From positions 62,001 to 126,000 of the forward strand of contig JAIEMA010000005.1 in NCBI GenBank assembly GCA_019752535.1: a stretch of 64,000 bases of DNA. Reading direction: 5' to 3'. Source of the DNA: Bacteriovoracaceae bacterium (GTDB lineage Bacteria; Bdellovibrionota; Bacteriovoracia; Bacteriovoracales; Bacteriovoracaceae). The position numbers were made by a program, and so were the translations under genes. Shown one piece after another: positions 34,436-43,090 of the stretch. The notes beneath the pieces are model-generated. The model had not been told where the DNA came from. It did no database searches and was given only the letters and a program-made list of their open reading frames with translations. Position 1 is the first letter of the stretch. Each line of letters starts with the position of its first letter.

Positions 34436-35143
34436 ATGAGGAATTCGATTTATAAAAAAGTCGCGGCTTCGGTCGCGACTTTTCTTTTTACAGCCCCCCT
34501 ATTAGCCCAAACGAAGCCATTCGCTCCGAAGATTCAAACTCCTTCTACAAAAGAAGAGTTAGTTTCAAAGGAAAAGCCTGTTGCTGAAAAACCCAAAGAA
34601 GCGGAAAAGTCTGAACCACAAGTTTCGGCTAATGCGCCTGCGCCTCGCCGTCTAAGACAGCACTCTTTTGGTGTAGGTCTTGGTGAGACATTTCTTTTAG
34701 GAAAATACGCAGACTATGGTCAAGACAAGATAACAATGGATCTTCTCTATTCATATGCGGCCAGTTACTCATTTGATGTCCTTGTGAATGCTCACTGGAG
34801 TGAGCATAAAGACAAATCTGAAAAAATGCGTGTGATGGGATTAAACGCTGCACTCAAGAGCCGTCTTTTTGAATTCGATAATTTCTCACCTTATGTTTTG
34901 GGTGGTTTGGGCTTTTATGCTCCAAGAGCTTATCGAAATGTGAATGGCAGCAATAAGTGGTCTGAACAGAAAATCACATTCGGCGCCAATTTTGGTGGCG
35001 GCGTTGATTTAAGATTAAATGATGAGTGGACAGTGGGAGCACTTGGACAGCTTCATTGGCCTTTCACTGCAAAACAAGACAATGGTCCTGACGTCAAAGG
35101 CTATTACTTTAAACTGCTACTGACTCTCGCCTATTCATTCTGA
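34436..35143 (+). CDS. Outer-membrane beta-barrel protein (OmpA/porin-like)
   Basis: A 235-residue exported protein: signal peptide 1-25 (ending LLAQ), a Pro/Glu/Lys-rich linker (about 26-75), then an eight-strand-like barrel of alternating strands (FGVGLGETFLLGKY, ITMDLLYSYAASYSF, FSPYVLGGLGFYAP, ITFGANFGGGVDLRL) ending in aromatic Phe as barrels do (LLLTLAYSF). Probably OMP_b-brl type. Codons 7-18 form a strong intrinsic terminator, and the promoter appears leaderless. The two ArsA-like genes follow 10 bp later. Confidence 0.75.
   Translation: MRNSIYKKVAASVATFLFTAPLLAQTKPFAPKIQTPSTKEELVSKEKPVAEKPKEAEKSEPQVSANAPAPRRLRQHSFGVGLGETFLLGKYADYGQDKITMDLLYSYAASYSFDVLVNAHWSEHKDKSEKMRVMGLNAALKSRLFEFDNFSPYVLGGLGFYAPRAYRNVNGSNKWSEQKITFGANFGGGVDLRLNDEWTVGALGQLHWPFTAKQDNGPDVKGYYFKLLLTLAYSF
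34456..34489 (+). terminator. UUCG-loop intrinsic terminator inside a signal-peptide coding region
   Basis: A 12-bp stem, AAAAGTCGCGGC against GTCGCGACTTTT (one G-T pair), closes on a UUCG tetraloop (34468-34471) and runs into CTTTTT (34484-34489). It is within codons 7-18 of the beta-barrel gene and about 30 nt past the PhaR-like stop. It may end PhaR-like transcripts and, when not covered by ribosomes, stop the barrel mRNA. Confidence 0.8.
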
Positions 35144-35152
35144 GGATCACGC

Positions 35153-35977
35153 ATGGGTTTCACCCCGAAGCGTCTTTATATCTTCACTGGCAAAGGTGGG
35201 GTGGGCAAAACCACTCTCTCTTTAGCATTTACTCAATGGCTTAGAGAACAAAACCTCTCAGCAACGTACCTCACTCTCTCCCAGCAAGCACTCAGCGACG
35301 AGAGGGCGAGCTATCCGACCCAATCTCTAAATGAATGGGGAAACATTCCACATATCCATCTCGAACTTGAAGAATGCGCCGAAGGCTATATTTCCAAAAA
35401 ACTCGGCTCATCCATGCTCTCTAAATGGATCGTGAAAACGGCATTTTTTAGGGCCCTCGTGAATATGCTGCCCGGCTTTGGGTATGTGATTTCTGTAGGA
35501 AAAGTTCTCGATATGCTCAATGAAGACCCACAATTAATTATCGTACTCGATGCACCTGCTTCGGGTCACGCGCTTGCTATGCTTGAGGCGACTTCAAATT
35601 TTAGAGAAATTTTTCAAGCGGGCTTAGTTTTTGATGATACAGAGAAAATGCTTAAGAGACTTTACGATGAGAAGCACACAGGAGTGAGGATTCTGACCTT
35701 ACCCACGTCGCTTTCCATGCAGGAAGCCGTTGAACTTAAAACGTCAGTTCAAAAGCTCGCTCCCCTTGATACTAAAATCTTCCTCAATCATTCTTTAGAA
35801 AGTTGGACAACAGAGCTCTCTGATGCCCCTGTTGCAATGAAAGAGAAACTCTCGCTCGAGCTTGAAGTGATTGAAGAATTTAAAAATGATCTCAGCGCCT
35901 CAATCCCTTATTCGGCAAGCTCGTCTGCTAAAGAAATTTATCAAGACATTAAATCTTCATTGGAGAAATTTGTTTGA
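35153..35977 (+). CDS. ArsA/Get3-like ATPase, subunit 1
   Basis: A 274-residue protein of the deviant-Walker ATPase group. P-loop GKGGVGKTT (signature Lys intact), a switch-II-like LDAPASGHAL segment, and a C-terminal half with SLSMQEAVELKT. In ArsA this group drives arsenite export; in Get3 it targets tail-anchored proteins. No arsenic genes and no CxxC metal site are present, so neither role follows directly. It is followed by a second, different ATPase with TTGA overlap, suggesting a heterodimer. It is shorter than typical ArsA halves. Confidence 0.8.
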   Translation: MGFTPKRLYIFTGKGGVGKTTLSLAFTQWLREQNLSATYLTLSQQALSDERASYPTQSLNEWGNIPHIHLELEECAEGYISKKLGSSMLSKWIVKTAFFRALVNMLPGFGYVISVGKVLDMLNEDPQLIIVLDAPASGHALAMLEATSNFREIFQAGLVFDDTEKMLKRLYDEKHTGVRILTLPTSLSMQEAVELKTSVQKLAPLDTKIFLNHSLESWTTELSDAPVAMKEKLSLELEVIEEFKNDLSASIPYSASSSAKEIYQDIKSSLEKFV

Positions 35978-37041
35978 AAATCCCAATAAGATCATTTGAT
36001 ATTTTTTTCGGAACAGGCGGAGTAGGTAAAACGACTCTTGCTACCGCTCGTGCCATTCAATTGGCCAATGAAGGGCAGCGCGTGCTTCTCATGACAATTG
36101 ATCCGGCTAAGCGCCTCAAAGATATTTTGGGCTTAGGCGATGATTGTGCCGGTGAGATTAAAACTATTAGTGAACTACCCGAGATAGGAAAAATTAAAAC
36201 TCCTTTTGATGCCCTCTTAATGTCTCCTCCAAAAACGATTGAAAGGATGGGACAGGCGGCCGGAGTGAAAGAGCTCTCTCAAAATAGAATTGTAGAAGTT
36301 CTCGCACGCCCCAATGGGGGTATGAATGAAATTCTCTCCTTGATTGAGCTTCAATCCCGACTTGAGTCGGGAAAGTATGATTGTGTGGTTCTTGATACAC
36401 CACCTGGTCCGCATTTTTTAGATTTCTTAGATGGCCTTGAAAAAATCAAAAGTTTTTTTGATCAACGTTTTGTAGAGATCTTTACTTCTTTAGGCCGAAG
36501 AGCAATGGAGCAGCCTCATAAAGGTCTTATGAGCGGGCTAATTGATAAAGTCGTAGGAGCTGGAGTGAATAAGCTTCTCTCTTACCTTCAAAAAGTGACT
36601 GGTGAGAAATTTGTAGAGGACTTCCTCGCTGCGCTTGAAGTTATTTATCGCTCTCGCTCTTCATTTGTCTCTGGTCTCGCCATGGAAAAAAAGCTCTGCG
36701 ATCCACTCCAAGCGAATTGGTTTTTGGTGACATCTGTGGAGCAAGGTAAATTCAACGAAGCTAAAGAAATTCAGCTCGCTGCTGCAAAAAAACAAAGAAA
36801 AGAAATGTTTCTTCTTTTAAATAAGGCCCTGATTCACCAGCTGGAGAGCTGGAATCCTGAGGCCGGCTCAAAGGCTGCCAAACTTAAAGAGTCTCTTGTT
36901 ATCAAAGAGAAGAATTTACGAGATATAACAAAGACGCATTTTACTGGTTTATTTGATTTTCCTGAAATCATGGCCAGCTCGCCCACTCAACATGTTAAAG
37001 AATTAGCTCTCCAATGGAGTCATCATGCAAATAGTAACTAA
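35974..37041 (+). CDS. ArsA/Get3-like ATPase, subunit 2 with altered P-loop
   Basis: A 355-residue ATPase of the same fold, starting with TTG inside the previous stop. The P-loop reads FGTGGVGKTTLA: the Gly-Lys after the first Gly, the signature lysine that acts across the dimer, is Thr here. A-type features DPAKRLKDILG and VVLDTPPGPHFLDFL are kept, and a long helical C-terminal region (about 165-330) follows. One subunit with and one without the signature lysine suggests an asymmetric dimer with one full catalytic site. It overlaps the gshA start by 17 bp. Confidence 0.8.
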   Translation: MKIPIRSFDIFFGTGGVGKTTLATARAIQLANEGQRVLLMTIDPAKRLKDILGLGDDCAGEIKTISELPEIGKIKTPFDALLMSPPKTIERMGQAAGVKELSQNRIVEVLARPNGGMNEILSLIELQSRLESGKYDCVVLDTPPGPHFLDFLDGLEKIKSFFDQRFVEIFTSLGRRAMEQPHKGLMSGLIDKVVGAGVNKLLSYLQKVTGEKFVEDFLAALEVIYRSRSSFVSGLAMEKKLCDPLQANWFLVTSVEQGKFNEAKEIQLAAAKKQRKEMFLLLNKALIHQLESWNPEAGSKAAKLKESLVIKEKNLRDITKTHFTGLFDFPEIMASSPTQHVKELALQWSHHANSN

Positions 37042-38257
37042 AGATCAACTTGAAGAGTTTGTTTGTAAAAACTGGGAAATGCTCAATCGCCAGATTGATG
37101 AGTGGCAAAGTGAATTCACACAGCCCATTTATTCAAGCGTGGATATTCGCGAGAGCCAAACGAAATATGCACCAGTCGATCACAATCTCTACCCTGCTGG
37201 TTTTAATAACATCTGTCAGAAAGACCTTAAGGCTGCATCGCAACTTTTTAAAGACGGTCTTCTCAAGTTGTGTCCAGGAGCAGGCAGAGTAGCACTTATC
37301 CCTGAGTCTCACACAAAGAATAGATGGTATCTTGAAAATGTGTTCTACCTCGCTCAGTCTCTTGAGGGAGCTGGATTCAGTGTTGATATTATTTCACCTG
37401 ATAAAAATTTATTTGCAGAAGGTCCAACGCTTCAGCTTAAGACTCAATCTGAATTTGATCTCACTATTCATCAAGTCAAAGTGGAAAACGGTTTTTTCCA
37501 AAGAGTGGATGGCAATACAAATATCTATGATGTGATCGTCCTCAATCACGATCAATCAATTCCTTTAGATGTCGATTGGAAGAATTTCCAAACGCCAGTT
37601 GCGCCGACACCATTTGCTGGTTGGACTAGACGCCACAAAAACATCCACTTCAAATACTATCGAGAAGCCGCAAAGCAGTTTTGTGAATTGTATGAAATTG
37701 ATCCTAATCTCATACAAGCTAAATTTAGATCCGTTGACGGCGTTGATTTCGAAACTAAAGAAGGAATTGATAAGCTTGCGAATGAAGTGGACGCCCTCCT
37801 CAAGGAGCTGCCAGAGGGTTCAAGTGTATTTGCAAAAGCCTCACAAGGGACCTATGGAATGGGGATTTCCGTGTTCTCAAGTAGAGATGAGGTCCTCAAT
37901 ATGAATCGAAAAACACGTAACAAAATGGATATTGGTAAAAATAATATCAAATTCACTAGTGTCTTAGTTCAAGAGGGTGTGGAGACCATTATTAAGGTTG
38001 AAGATGCGCCCGCTGAGATCACGACCTATCTCGTGGCCGGAAAAGCGATGGGTGGTTTTATGCGCTATAACCCCCAGCGTGGTACGAATGCCAATCTCAA
38101 CTCTCAAGGGATGCTTTATAACAAGTTTTGCTTTAGCGATATTTGCCAAGACACTGATACGCACATCAAAGAAGCCGTTTATGCTTTGATTGGCAGACTA
38201 TCTGTGCTGGCAGCTTCTCGCGAACTTCATGAATTACAAGAACAAGGAAGACTATAA
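37025..38257 (+). CDS. gshA: Glutamate-cysteine ligase (GshA, PF08886 type)
   Basis: A 410-residue enzyme that joins glutamate and cysteine, the first step to glutathione. It belongs to the compact proteobacterial type rather than the E. coli GshA type. Recognisable segments are YAPVDHNLYPAGFNNIC, IPESHTKNRWYLENV, LNHDQSI, WTRRHKNIHF and MRYNPQRGTNANLNSQGM. It overlaps the ArsA-like gene upstream and the next gene by one base (TAATG), so it is translated with the cystathionine enzyme that can supply cysteine. No glutathione synthetase is seen next door. Confidence 0.88.
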   Translation: MQIVTKDQLEEFVCKNWEMLNRQIDEWQSEFTQPIYSSVDIRESQTKYAPVDHNLYPAGFNNICQKDLKAASQLFKDGLLKLCPGAGRVALIPESHTKNRWYLENVFYLAQSLEGAGFSVDIISPDKNLFAEGPTLQLKTQSEFDLTIHQVKVENGFFQRVDGNTNIYDVIVLNHDQSIPLDVDWKNFQTPVAPTPFAGWTRRHKNIHFKYYREAAKQFCELYEIDPNLIQAKFRSVDGVDFETKEGIDKLANEVDALLKELPEGSSVFAKASQGTYGMGISVFSSRDEVLNMNRKTRNKMDIGKNNIKFTSVLVQEGVETIIKVEDAPAEITTYLVAGKAMGGFMRYNPQRGTNANLNSQGMLYNKFCFSDICQDTDTHIKEAVYALIGRLSVLAASRELHELQEQGRL

Positions 38258-39414
38258 TGAAAAAGAAAACTCACTCATTTGAAACTCGTGCCATCCATGT
38301 CGGTGGAGACCCAGATCCAGTCACTGGTGCGATTATGCCGGCCATTTATCAAACTTCTACTTATGTTCAAAGCTCCCCTGGTGAACATAAAGGCTATGAG
38401 TACTCTAGAACTCACAATCCCACGAGGGATCGTCTCCAGGAATGCCTAGCTTCACTTGAGGAAGCTGATCACTGCTTAGTCGCTGCTTCAGGGCTTGCGG
38501 CGTCCTCTCTGATCATGCATGCCCTTCCTCATGGCAGTAAAGTGCTCTGTGGTGATGATGTCTACGGAGGTACTTACCGTTTATTTACAAAAGTTTTTCA
38601 GGACACTCATAAATTTGAGTTCGCCGACACAACAAATCTTAAAACGTTAGAAGCCAAAGTTGTAAAATTTAAACCGGCTCTTATTTGGATTGAGACTCCA
38701 ACAAATCCGATGCTCAAAATTTCAGATATCGCTGGAATCGTAAAAATAGCGAAGAAAGTAAAAGCGATGGTTGTAGTGGACAATACTTTTATGAGTCCCT
38801 ACTTTCAAAAGCCACTCACTTTGGGCGCTGACATTGTGATGCACTCGATGACCAAATATATAAATGGTCACTCAGACGTAGTGGCCGGAGCTCTCATGCT
38901 CAACAAAGGTCCATTTTATGAGAAGCTTAAATTTTTACAAAACTCTGTCGGCCCTTGTCTGGCTCCGTTTGACTCATGGTTAGTTTTAAGAGGTATTAAA
39001 ACTCTAGCTATCCGTATGGAAGCCACAGCTAAAAACGCCATCAAAGTGGCGGAGTATCTAGAAAAACATGCGAAAGTTCAAAGCGTGGTCTACCCAGGAC
39101 TGAAGTCACATCCTCAACATGCTCTAGCAAAAAAGCAAACTTCTGGACATGGCGGTATGATTACCTTTTTCATCAAAGGTGGAATTAAAGAATCGCGCAA
39201 ATTTTTAGAAAGTGTCCGCTTGTTTGCTCTGGCCGAAAGTTTAGGTGGTGTTGAGAGTTTAATTGAACACCCAGCGATCATGACACATGCTTCAATTCCA
39301 GCAAATATTAGAAAAGATCTTGGTATCCATGACAATTTGATACGCTTAAGTGTTGGCATCGAGCACATCGATGACCTGCTTGCCGATCTTGATCAAGCCT
39401 TTAAGAAAGTCTGA
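38257..39414 (+). CDS. Cystathionine gamma-lyase or gamma-synthase (PLP enzyme)
   Basis: A 385-residue Cys/Met-metabolism PLP enzyme. The family pattern is ETRAIHVGGDPDPVTGAIMPAIYQTSTY at the start (quoted in parts: AIHVGGDPDPVTGAI and PAIYQTSTY), YEYSRTHNPTR, DDVYGGTYR, and the PLP-lysine site SMTKYINGHSDVV. The C-terminal substrate segment LAESLGGVESLIEHPA is typical. Lyase (cystathionine to cysteine) is favoured by coupling to gshA, but gamma-synthase cannot be excluded by motifs. It ends 2 bp before the convergent secreted protein's stop. Confidence 0.85.
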   Translation: MKKKTHSFETRAIHVGGDPDPVTGAIMPAIYQTSTYVQSSPGEHKGYEYSRTHNPTRDRLQECLASLEEADHCLVAASGLAASSLIMHALPHGSKVLCGDDVYGGTYRLFTKVFQDTHKFEFADTTNLKTLEAKVVKFKPALIWIETPTNPMLKISDIAGIVKIAKKVKAMVVVDNTFMSPYFQKPLTLGADIVMHSMTKYINGHSDVVAGALMLNKGPFYEKLKFLQNSVGPCLAPFDSWLVLRGIKTLAIRMEATAKNAIKVAEYLEKHAKVQSVVYPGLKSHPQHALAKKQTSGHGGMITFFIKGGIKESRKFLESVRLFALAESLGGVESLIEHPAIMTHASIPANIRKDLGIHDNLIRLSVGIEHIDDLLADLDQAFKKV

Positions 39415-39415
39415 T

Positions 39416-40054
39416 TTATTTAGAAGGGGCCGGCTGTTCAGTTTTAACTGGTTCAGTCGGTGCTTTCTCTTTCACCTCAACCGGTGCCACAGGTGCTGGA
39501 GCAGAATCAGTTGAAACGTCACCTTTAAATTTTTCAAAAATCGATAACACGTCTGTGTAGCGACTAAAGAGCATGTTGTCGCCTAGGTATCTTTCAATTA
39601 AAAGATAAGTGCAATATGTTCTTCCATGAGGTGTCGTAAGACTATCACGATCACCTTCCGCAAAAATTAATCCATCATCCTGAATGACATCAACGAGATC
39701 AAAGTACTGGCCACAAAAATCAGAAGTGTTACGAGTTTTATCTGGCTTGATGCAATTATCTGTCTTCTTCGCCACATCTATACCAGTCGCAGAAGAGACT
39801 TTGATATGAACAGGCTCGCGGCAAACATCAATCACCCATTCTTTTGGAAGATAGCGACGATAAGAAATCTTGATGAGACAGCTTTTTTTCTCAATCACTA
39901 ATTCATGAGGCAAAAGACCGAATAATGGGCCTTGATGAGCAATCTTAGTTTTGTAACTTGCTTCAAGACAAGACTTAGATGAGAAACGCTCTAAAGCAAG
40001 AGCATTAAAACTCAAAGTGAGAAGGAGAAGAAGGCTAAACTTTTTGTATGCCAT
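39416..40054 (-). CDS. Uncharacterised secreted protein
   Basis: A 212-residue exported protein (signal peptide 1-20, ending NALA). Mature part has seven cysteines, the basic segment LIKISYRRYLPKEWVIDVCREPVHIKV (in parts: ISYRRYLPKEW, VCREPVHIKV) and a C-terminal Pro/Ala/Glu/Lys-rich tail, as in proteins that span the periplasm. No family is recognised. Its start lies 20 bp inside the end of the upstream PP2C-like gene, so the two are coupled. Confidence 0.6.
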   Translation of the reverse strand: MAYKKFSLLLLLTLSFNALALERFSSKSCLEASYKTKIAHQGPLFGLLPHELVIEKKSCLIKISYRRYLPKEWVIDVCREPVHIKVSSATGIDVAKKTDNCIKPDKTRNTSDFCGQYFDLVDVIQDDGLIFAEGDRDSLTTPHGRTYCTYLLIERYLGDNMLFSRYTDVLSIFEKFKGDVSTDSAPAPVAPVEVKEKAPTEPVKTEQPAPSK

Positions 40055-41204
40055 GGCGATTAACCTCCATCATCACGGCCGTTGCATCTTTACTTAAGAA
40101 GTCACCTGATGAATGTTTTTTCAACTGAAAGAATAACTCAATTAGCAGCTCTGAACCAGGCATAGATCCATTTGTTTTCACAAATTGTTCTCTATCCACT
40201 CCTGTGCAGGCTTCATTCCAATTAAATATGAACCCTGGAGAGAAAACAATGATTTTTTCACCCCGCGAAAGACCGAAAGAGAACTTGGCCTCATTCATTT
40301 TTGTCTCCGAGAACGCCTTCAATTGCGGCAGTGCTCTAGAGCCTTTTTCCTGACTGAATAACTCGAAACCTCCAAAGCAGAAGCCCTCGCATTGCAAGGT
40401 TATTTGATCAAGTTTAAGAAGCAATATTTGAACATCTACTGGCTTTTTCTTGTGCTCATTGATGGCCTTCATCTCTAAAGAAGCTTCCTGGATAAAAAGT
40501 TGAGGATCAAGACCTTGATCTCCCCCTTTATATTTGTTCAATATTCCAAGTAAGCAGCTAGAGGCTAAGTAAGAAGAGGTATGCAAAAAGATCATATAGA
40601 CCTGGTTTTGACCTCTAATCACATCAAAGTACTCTGACCCACTTCCATCGCCCACAGCATACTTACTTGTGAGATTTACACCTTTAAGATCTTCAGTTCT
40701 TTTTGGAACAACACCTTCATGAATTTTTTTGGCTTTGAGCATTTCATTCTGAGCACCACGAATTAGCTCATCCATCTCTTGGCTAAACTTCACCATCTGC
40801 TCTCTGTATCTCGCTCTCTCTTGTTTCTGGCGCCAAAAAAAGAGTAATTGATTTTTGACTAATCCCCATTGAGAGGCATCCATAGGAAGTGATTGAATAG
40901 AGATGACCTTGTCTGAAAGAAGCATCAATTTATCCATCCACTCTTTCCAGGATTTTTGCACAGGATGAGGCATGAACAAAATCACAGCTGGATAGGTATT
41001 CATCAAAGAGAGGAAATGATCATCAATCGGCGTTCCTTCTAGCGATGGAACATCAATAAGGAGTACGTCGGATCTAGACTCCAGGGCCAATTTTAAGAAC
41101 TTCTCGGGGCCCAAAACCTCTATATGAGGATAAAAATCCTCTAGATCGAGATGGTGCTCCTGCATCGCCGGTAAAAGGCGGTTATGAATATCAATGATTT
41201 GCAT
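40035..41204 (-). CDS. Degenerate receiver plus PP2C/SpoIIE-like protein
   Basis: A 389-residue protein. Residues 1-120 look like a receiver-like fold (VLLIDVPSLEGTPIDDHF with an Asp where phosphorylation would fall). After a coiled linker, residues 150-380 follow the RsbU/SpoIIE phosphatase order: AKKIHEGVVPKR, YAVGDGSGSEYFDV, YLASSCLLGIL, FSPGFIFNWNEA. The canonical GGDYYD and GHG metal sites are altered, so it may be a pseudophosphatase that binds partners such as anti-sigma factor antagonists. It is divergent from the HD-GYP gene. Confidence 0.6.
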   Translation of the reverse strand: MQIIDIHNRLLPAMQEHHLDLEDFYPHIEVLGPEKFLKLALESRSDVLLIDVPSLEGTPIDDHFLSLMNTYPAVILFMPHPVQKSWKEWMDKLMLLSDKVISIQSLPMDASQWGLVKNQLLFFWRQKQERARYREQMVKFSQEMDELIRGAQNEMLKAKKIHEGVVPKRTEDLKGVNLTSKYAVGDGSGSEYFDVIRGQNQVYMIFLHTSSYLASSCLLGILNKYKGGDQGLDPQLFIQEASLEMKAINEHKKKPVDVQILLLKLDQITLQCEGFCFGGFELFSQEKGSRALPQLKAFSETKMNEAKFSFGLSRGEKIIVFSPGFIFNWNEACTGVDREQFVKTNGSMPGSELLIELFFQLKKHSSGDFLSKDATAVMMEVNRHGIQKV

Positions 41205-41342
41205 GACTTCTTTTCGGGTAGTTACAGGCTAAACCTTAGATTTTTCAGCCCTTTATCTTTCTTCTCAATATTTTCGGGGAGGTTCCGAGAAGTCTAACTG
41301 TACGGGATTTTCGTTATCCCTAACTGCTGATTTGGAAATGAG

Positions 41343-42068
41343 ATGAAGAAAACAAACAACGTGTTTCAAATTCCTTCCTTCACAACTGCTCAAGCTTTGC
41401 TCACGCTTGCGGCCGAAGGTGAACGTCTTAAGATTGAAAATCAAAAGATGGCAGAAATGATGGCGCGTACAATTTTAAAAGCTCTTGATTGCAAAGACCA
41501 TTATACATTTGGTCACAGCATGAGAGTGGCGTATTTCTCTCTCGTGACTGGCAGTGAACTTGGATTGACTGAAGATGAGATGAAGGAACTAGAACTTTCG
41601 GCCATCTTTCACGATATTGGTAAAATTGGAACTCCTGATCAAGTGCTCAACAAGCCGAGTCGCTTGACTGAAGAAGAGTTCGCTATCATGAAACAGCATC
41701 CGGAGCTGTCTTATGAAATTCTTAAAGAGTATCCCTCTCTTGAAAAGATTGGTCTCAATGCCCGCTACCATCATGAAAGATATGATGGCCGAGGCTATCC
41801 TGAAGGAATGAAGGGAGAAGAAATCCCTCTTTTCGCAAGAATCATTCTCATCGCTGACACCTTTGATGCTATGACTTCGACAAGACCCTATCGTAAAGGT
41901 CTTGATTACAGCGTGGCATTTGATGAACTCAATCAATTCTCTGGTTCGCAGTTCGATCCAAAATGTGTAACAGCTTTTATTGAAGGAATGAGAAAAGAAT
42001 CACTTAAAGGTGAAGACGAATTCCTCATCCCACTGCTTGACCGCAAATTCTCAAAGAATGCGGCTTAG
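41343..42068 (+). CDS. HD-GYP c-di-GMP phosphodiesterase
   Basis: A 241-residue protein that is essentially one HD-GYP domain after a 45-residue helix. All motifs are present: His58 (FGHSMRVA), HDIGKIG (90-96), His119, HHERYDGRGYPEG (143-155), ADTFDAMTSTRPYR. It should hydrolyse c-di-GMP to GMP or pGpG. There is no sensory domain, so the signal must come from a partner, perhaps the divergent PP2C-like protein. Its stop overlaps the end of the convergent TonB-like gene by 4 bp. Confidence 0.9.
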   Translation: MKKTNNVFQIPSFTTAQALLTLAAEGERLKIENQKMAEMMARTILKALDCKDHYTFGHSMRVAYFSLVTGSELGLTEDEMKELELSAIFHDIGKIGTPDQVLNKPSRLTEEEFAIMKQHPELSYEILKEYPSLEKIGLNARYHHERYDGRGYPEGMKGEEIPLFARIILIADTFDAMTSTRPYRKGLDYSVAFDELNQFSGSQFDPKCVTAFIEGMRKESLKGEDEFLIPLLDRKFSKNAA

Positions 42069-43090
42069 AGGCAGAAATCCGTTTTTGTATTGCTTGTAAT
42101 TTTTTTCTTCTGAATCCAGGCGCAACCAGCCTCTGATTGATACACACTATCGGGATAACACTCTTTCAATTTCCCTTGAGACTTCAGAGATGAATTATTC
42201 TGCTGACACACCTTAAAGCTAGGTCCATCCACACAAGCCCAGTGCTTCTCTTTGCAGTTATAAACTAAACCGCGTCCAGAGTTATTGTAATCCGGTGGTT
42301 CAATATAAGTGTTACCGACCTGAGGAGTGGATTCTTTGTTTTCTTCAATTTGCTTTTCTAGATCCTTCAAAATTTGATCAGTCATATCACCAGACCCAGG
42401 AGTCGGAACTCCATTGTCAGTGATTTGATCCGCGCCTGGAGCTGCTTCTCCCCCGGCCCCTTCAGTTGGGGTCGCTTCTTCTCCACCACCTGGCACGTCA
42501 GAGAAAATATTATCCACTGGTGGCTCTTCAACGACAGGCTCTTCTGGAGCTGTCGCTTCCACAGGAGCTGAAGCTTCAGACTCAGAAATCGTAGAGGCAT
42601 CATCACTTGGAATAGCATCTGGAGCTGTCGTCGTAGGAGTTGTGGCCGTCTGATCTGTTGGAGCAGTTGGAGTTGTCGCTTCAGTCGCCGCCGTCTCTTC
42701 TACAGGTTTAGCTTCTTCAGTAGTTGCTGCCGCTGTGCCCGCTTCAGCTTCTGCTTTGGCCTTAGCTTCGGCTTCAAGCCTTGCTTTTTCACGTTCTAAT
42801 TTCTTTTTTGATGGCTTTGGTTTTGCTGCAGCCTCAGTGACTTCTGGGACAGGTTCCTCAGATGGCATCATGGTGTCATAGATCCCATAGAGGACGGCAG
42901 CAGCAATGACTGCACGAATGATTTTCTTTTTTTTCTCAGCTGCGGCATCAGGAACTTTTATATTTGGATCAGTAGAGTCTTCATCAGCTGCAGCACCAGG
43001 GCCTGTTGAGTCTTCGTTTGATTTTTTTCCACCAAGAACTTTGGTTAAAAAAGGCAATTGAGTGAGCAGTTTTGCTTTCCATGCAGGCAT
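42065..43090 (-). CDS. Membrane-anchored Pro/Ala/Thr-rich protein with Cys-rich end (start uncertain)
   Basis: From the ATG at 43090: 341 residues with a basic N-terminus, a membrane helix (about 58-76, IRAVIAAAVLYGIYDTMM), a long Ala/Pro/Thr/Glu spacer of about 170 residues and a C-terminal domain with six cysteines (VYNCKEKHWACVDG, KECYPDS, AGCAWIQ). The layout resembles TonB-like periplasm-spanning proteins. The same frame stays open upstream for 54 more codons, an acidic Glu/Asp-run that looks coding and repeats the motif IPFLNRGASK versus LPFLTKVLGG. There is no ATG, GTG or TTG in it: ATT at 43252 or a one-base shift from the ATG at 43274 would be needed. Confidence 0.65.
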   Translation of the reverse strand: MPAWKAKLLTQLPFLTKVLGGKKSNEDSTGPGAAADEDSTDPNIKVPDAAAEKKKKIIRAVIAAAVLYGIYDTMMPSEEPVPEVTEAAAKPKPSKKKLEREKARLEAEAKAKAEAEAGTAAATTEEAKPVEETAATEATTPTAPTDQTATTPTTTAPDAIPSDDASTISESEASAPVEATAPEEPVVEEPPVDNIFSDVPGGGEEATPTEGAGGEAAPGADQITDNGVPTPGSGDMTDQILKDLEKQIEENKESTPQVGNTYIEPPDYNNSGRGLVYNCKEKHWACVDGPSFKVCQQNNSSLKSQGKLKECYPDSVYQSEAGCAWIQKKKITSNTKTDFCL

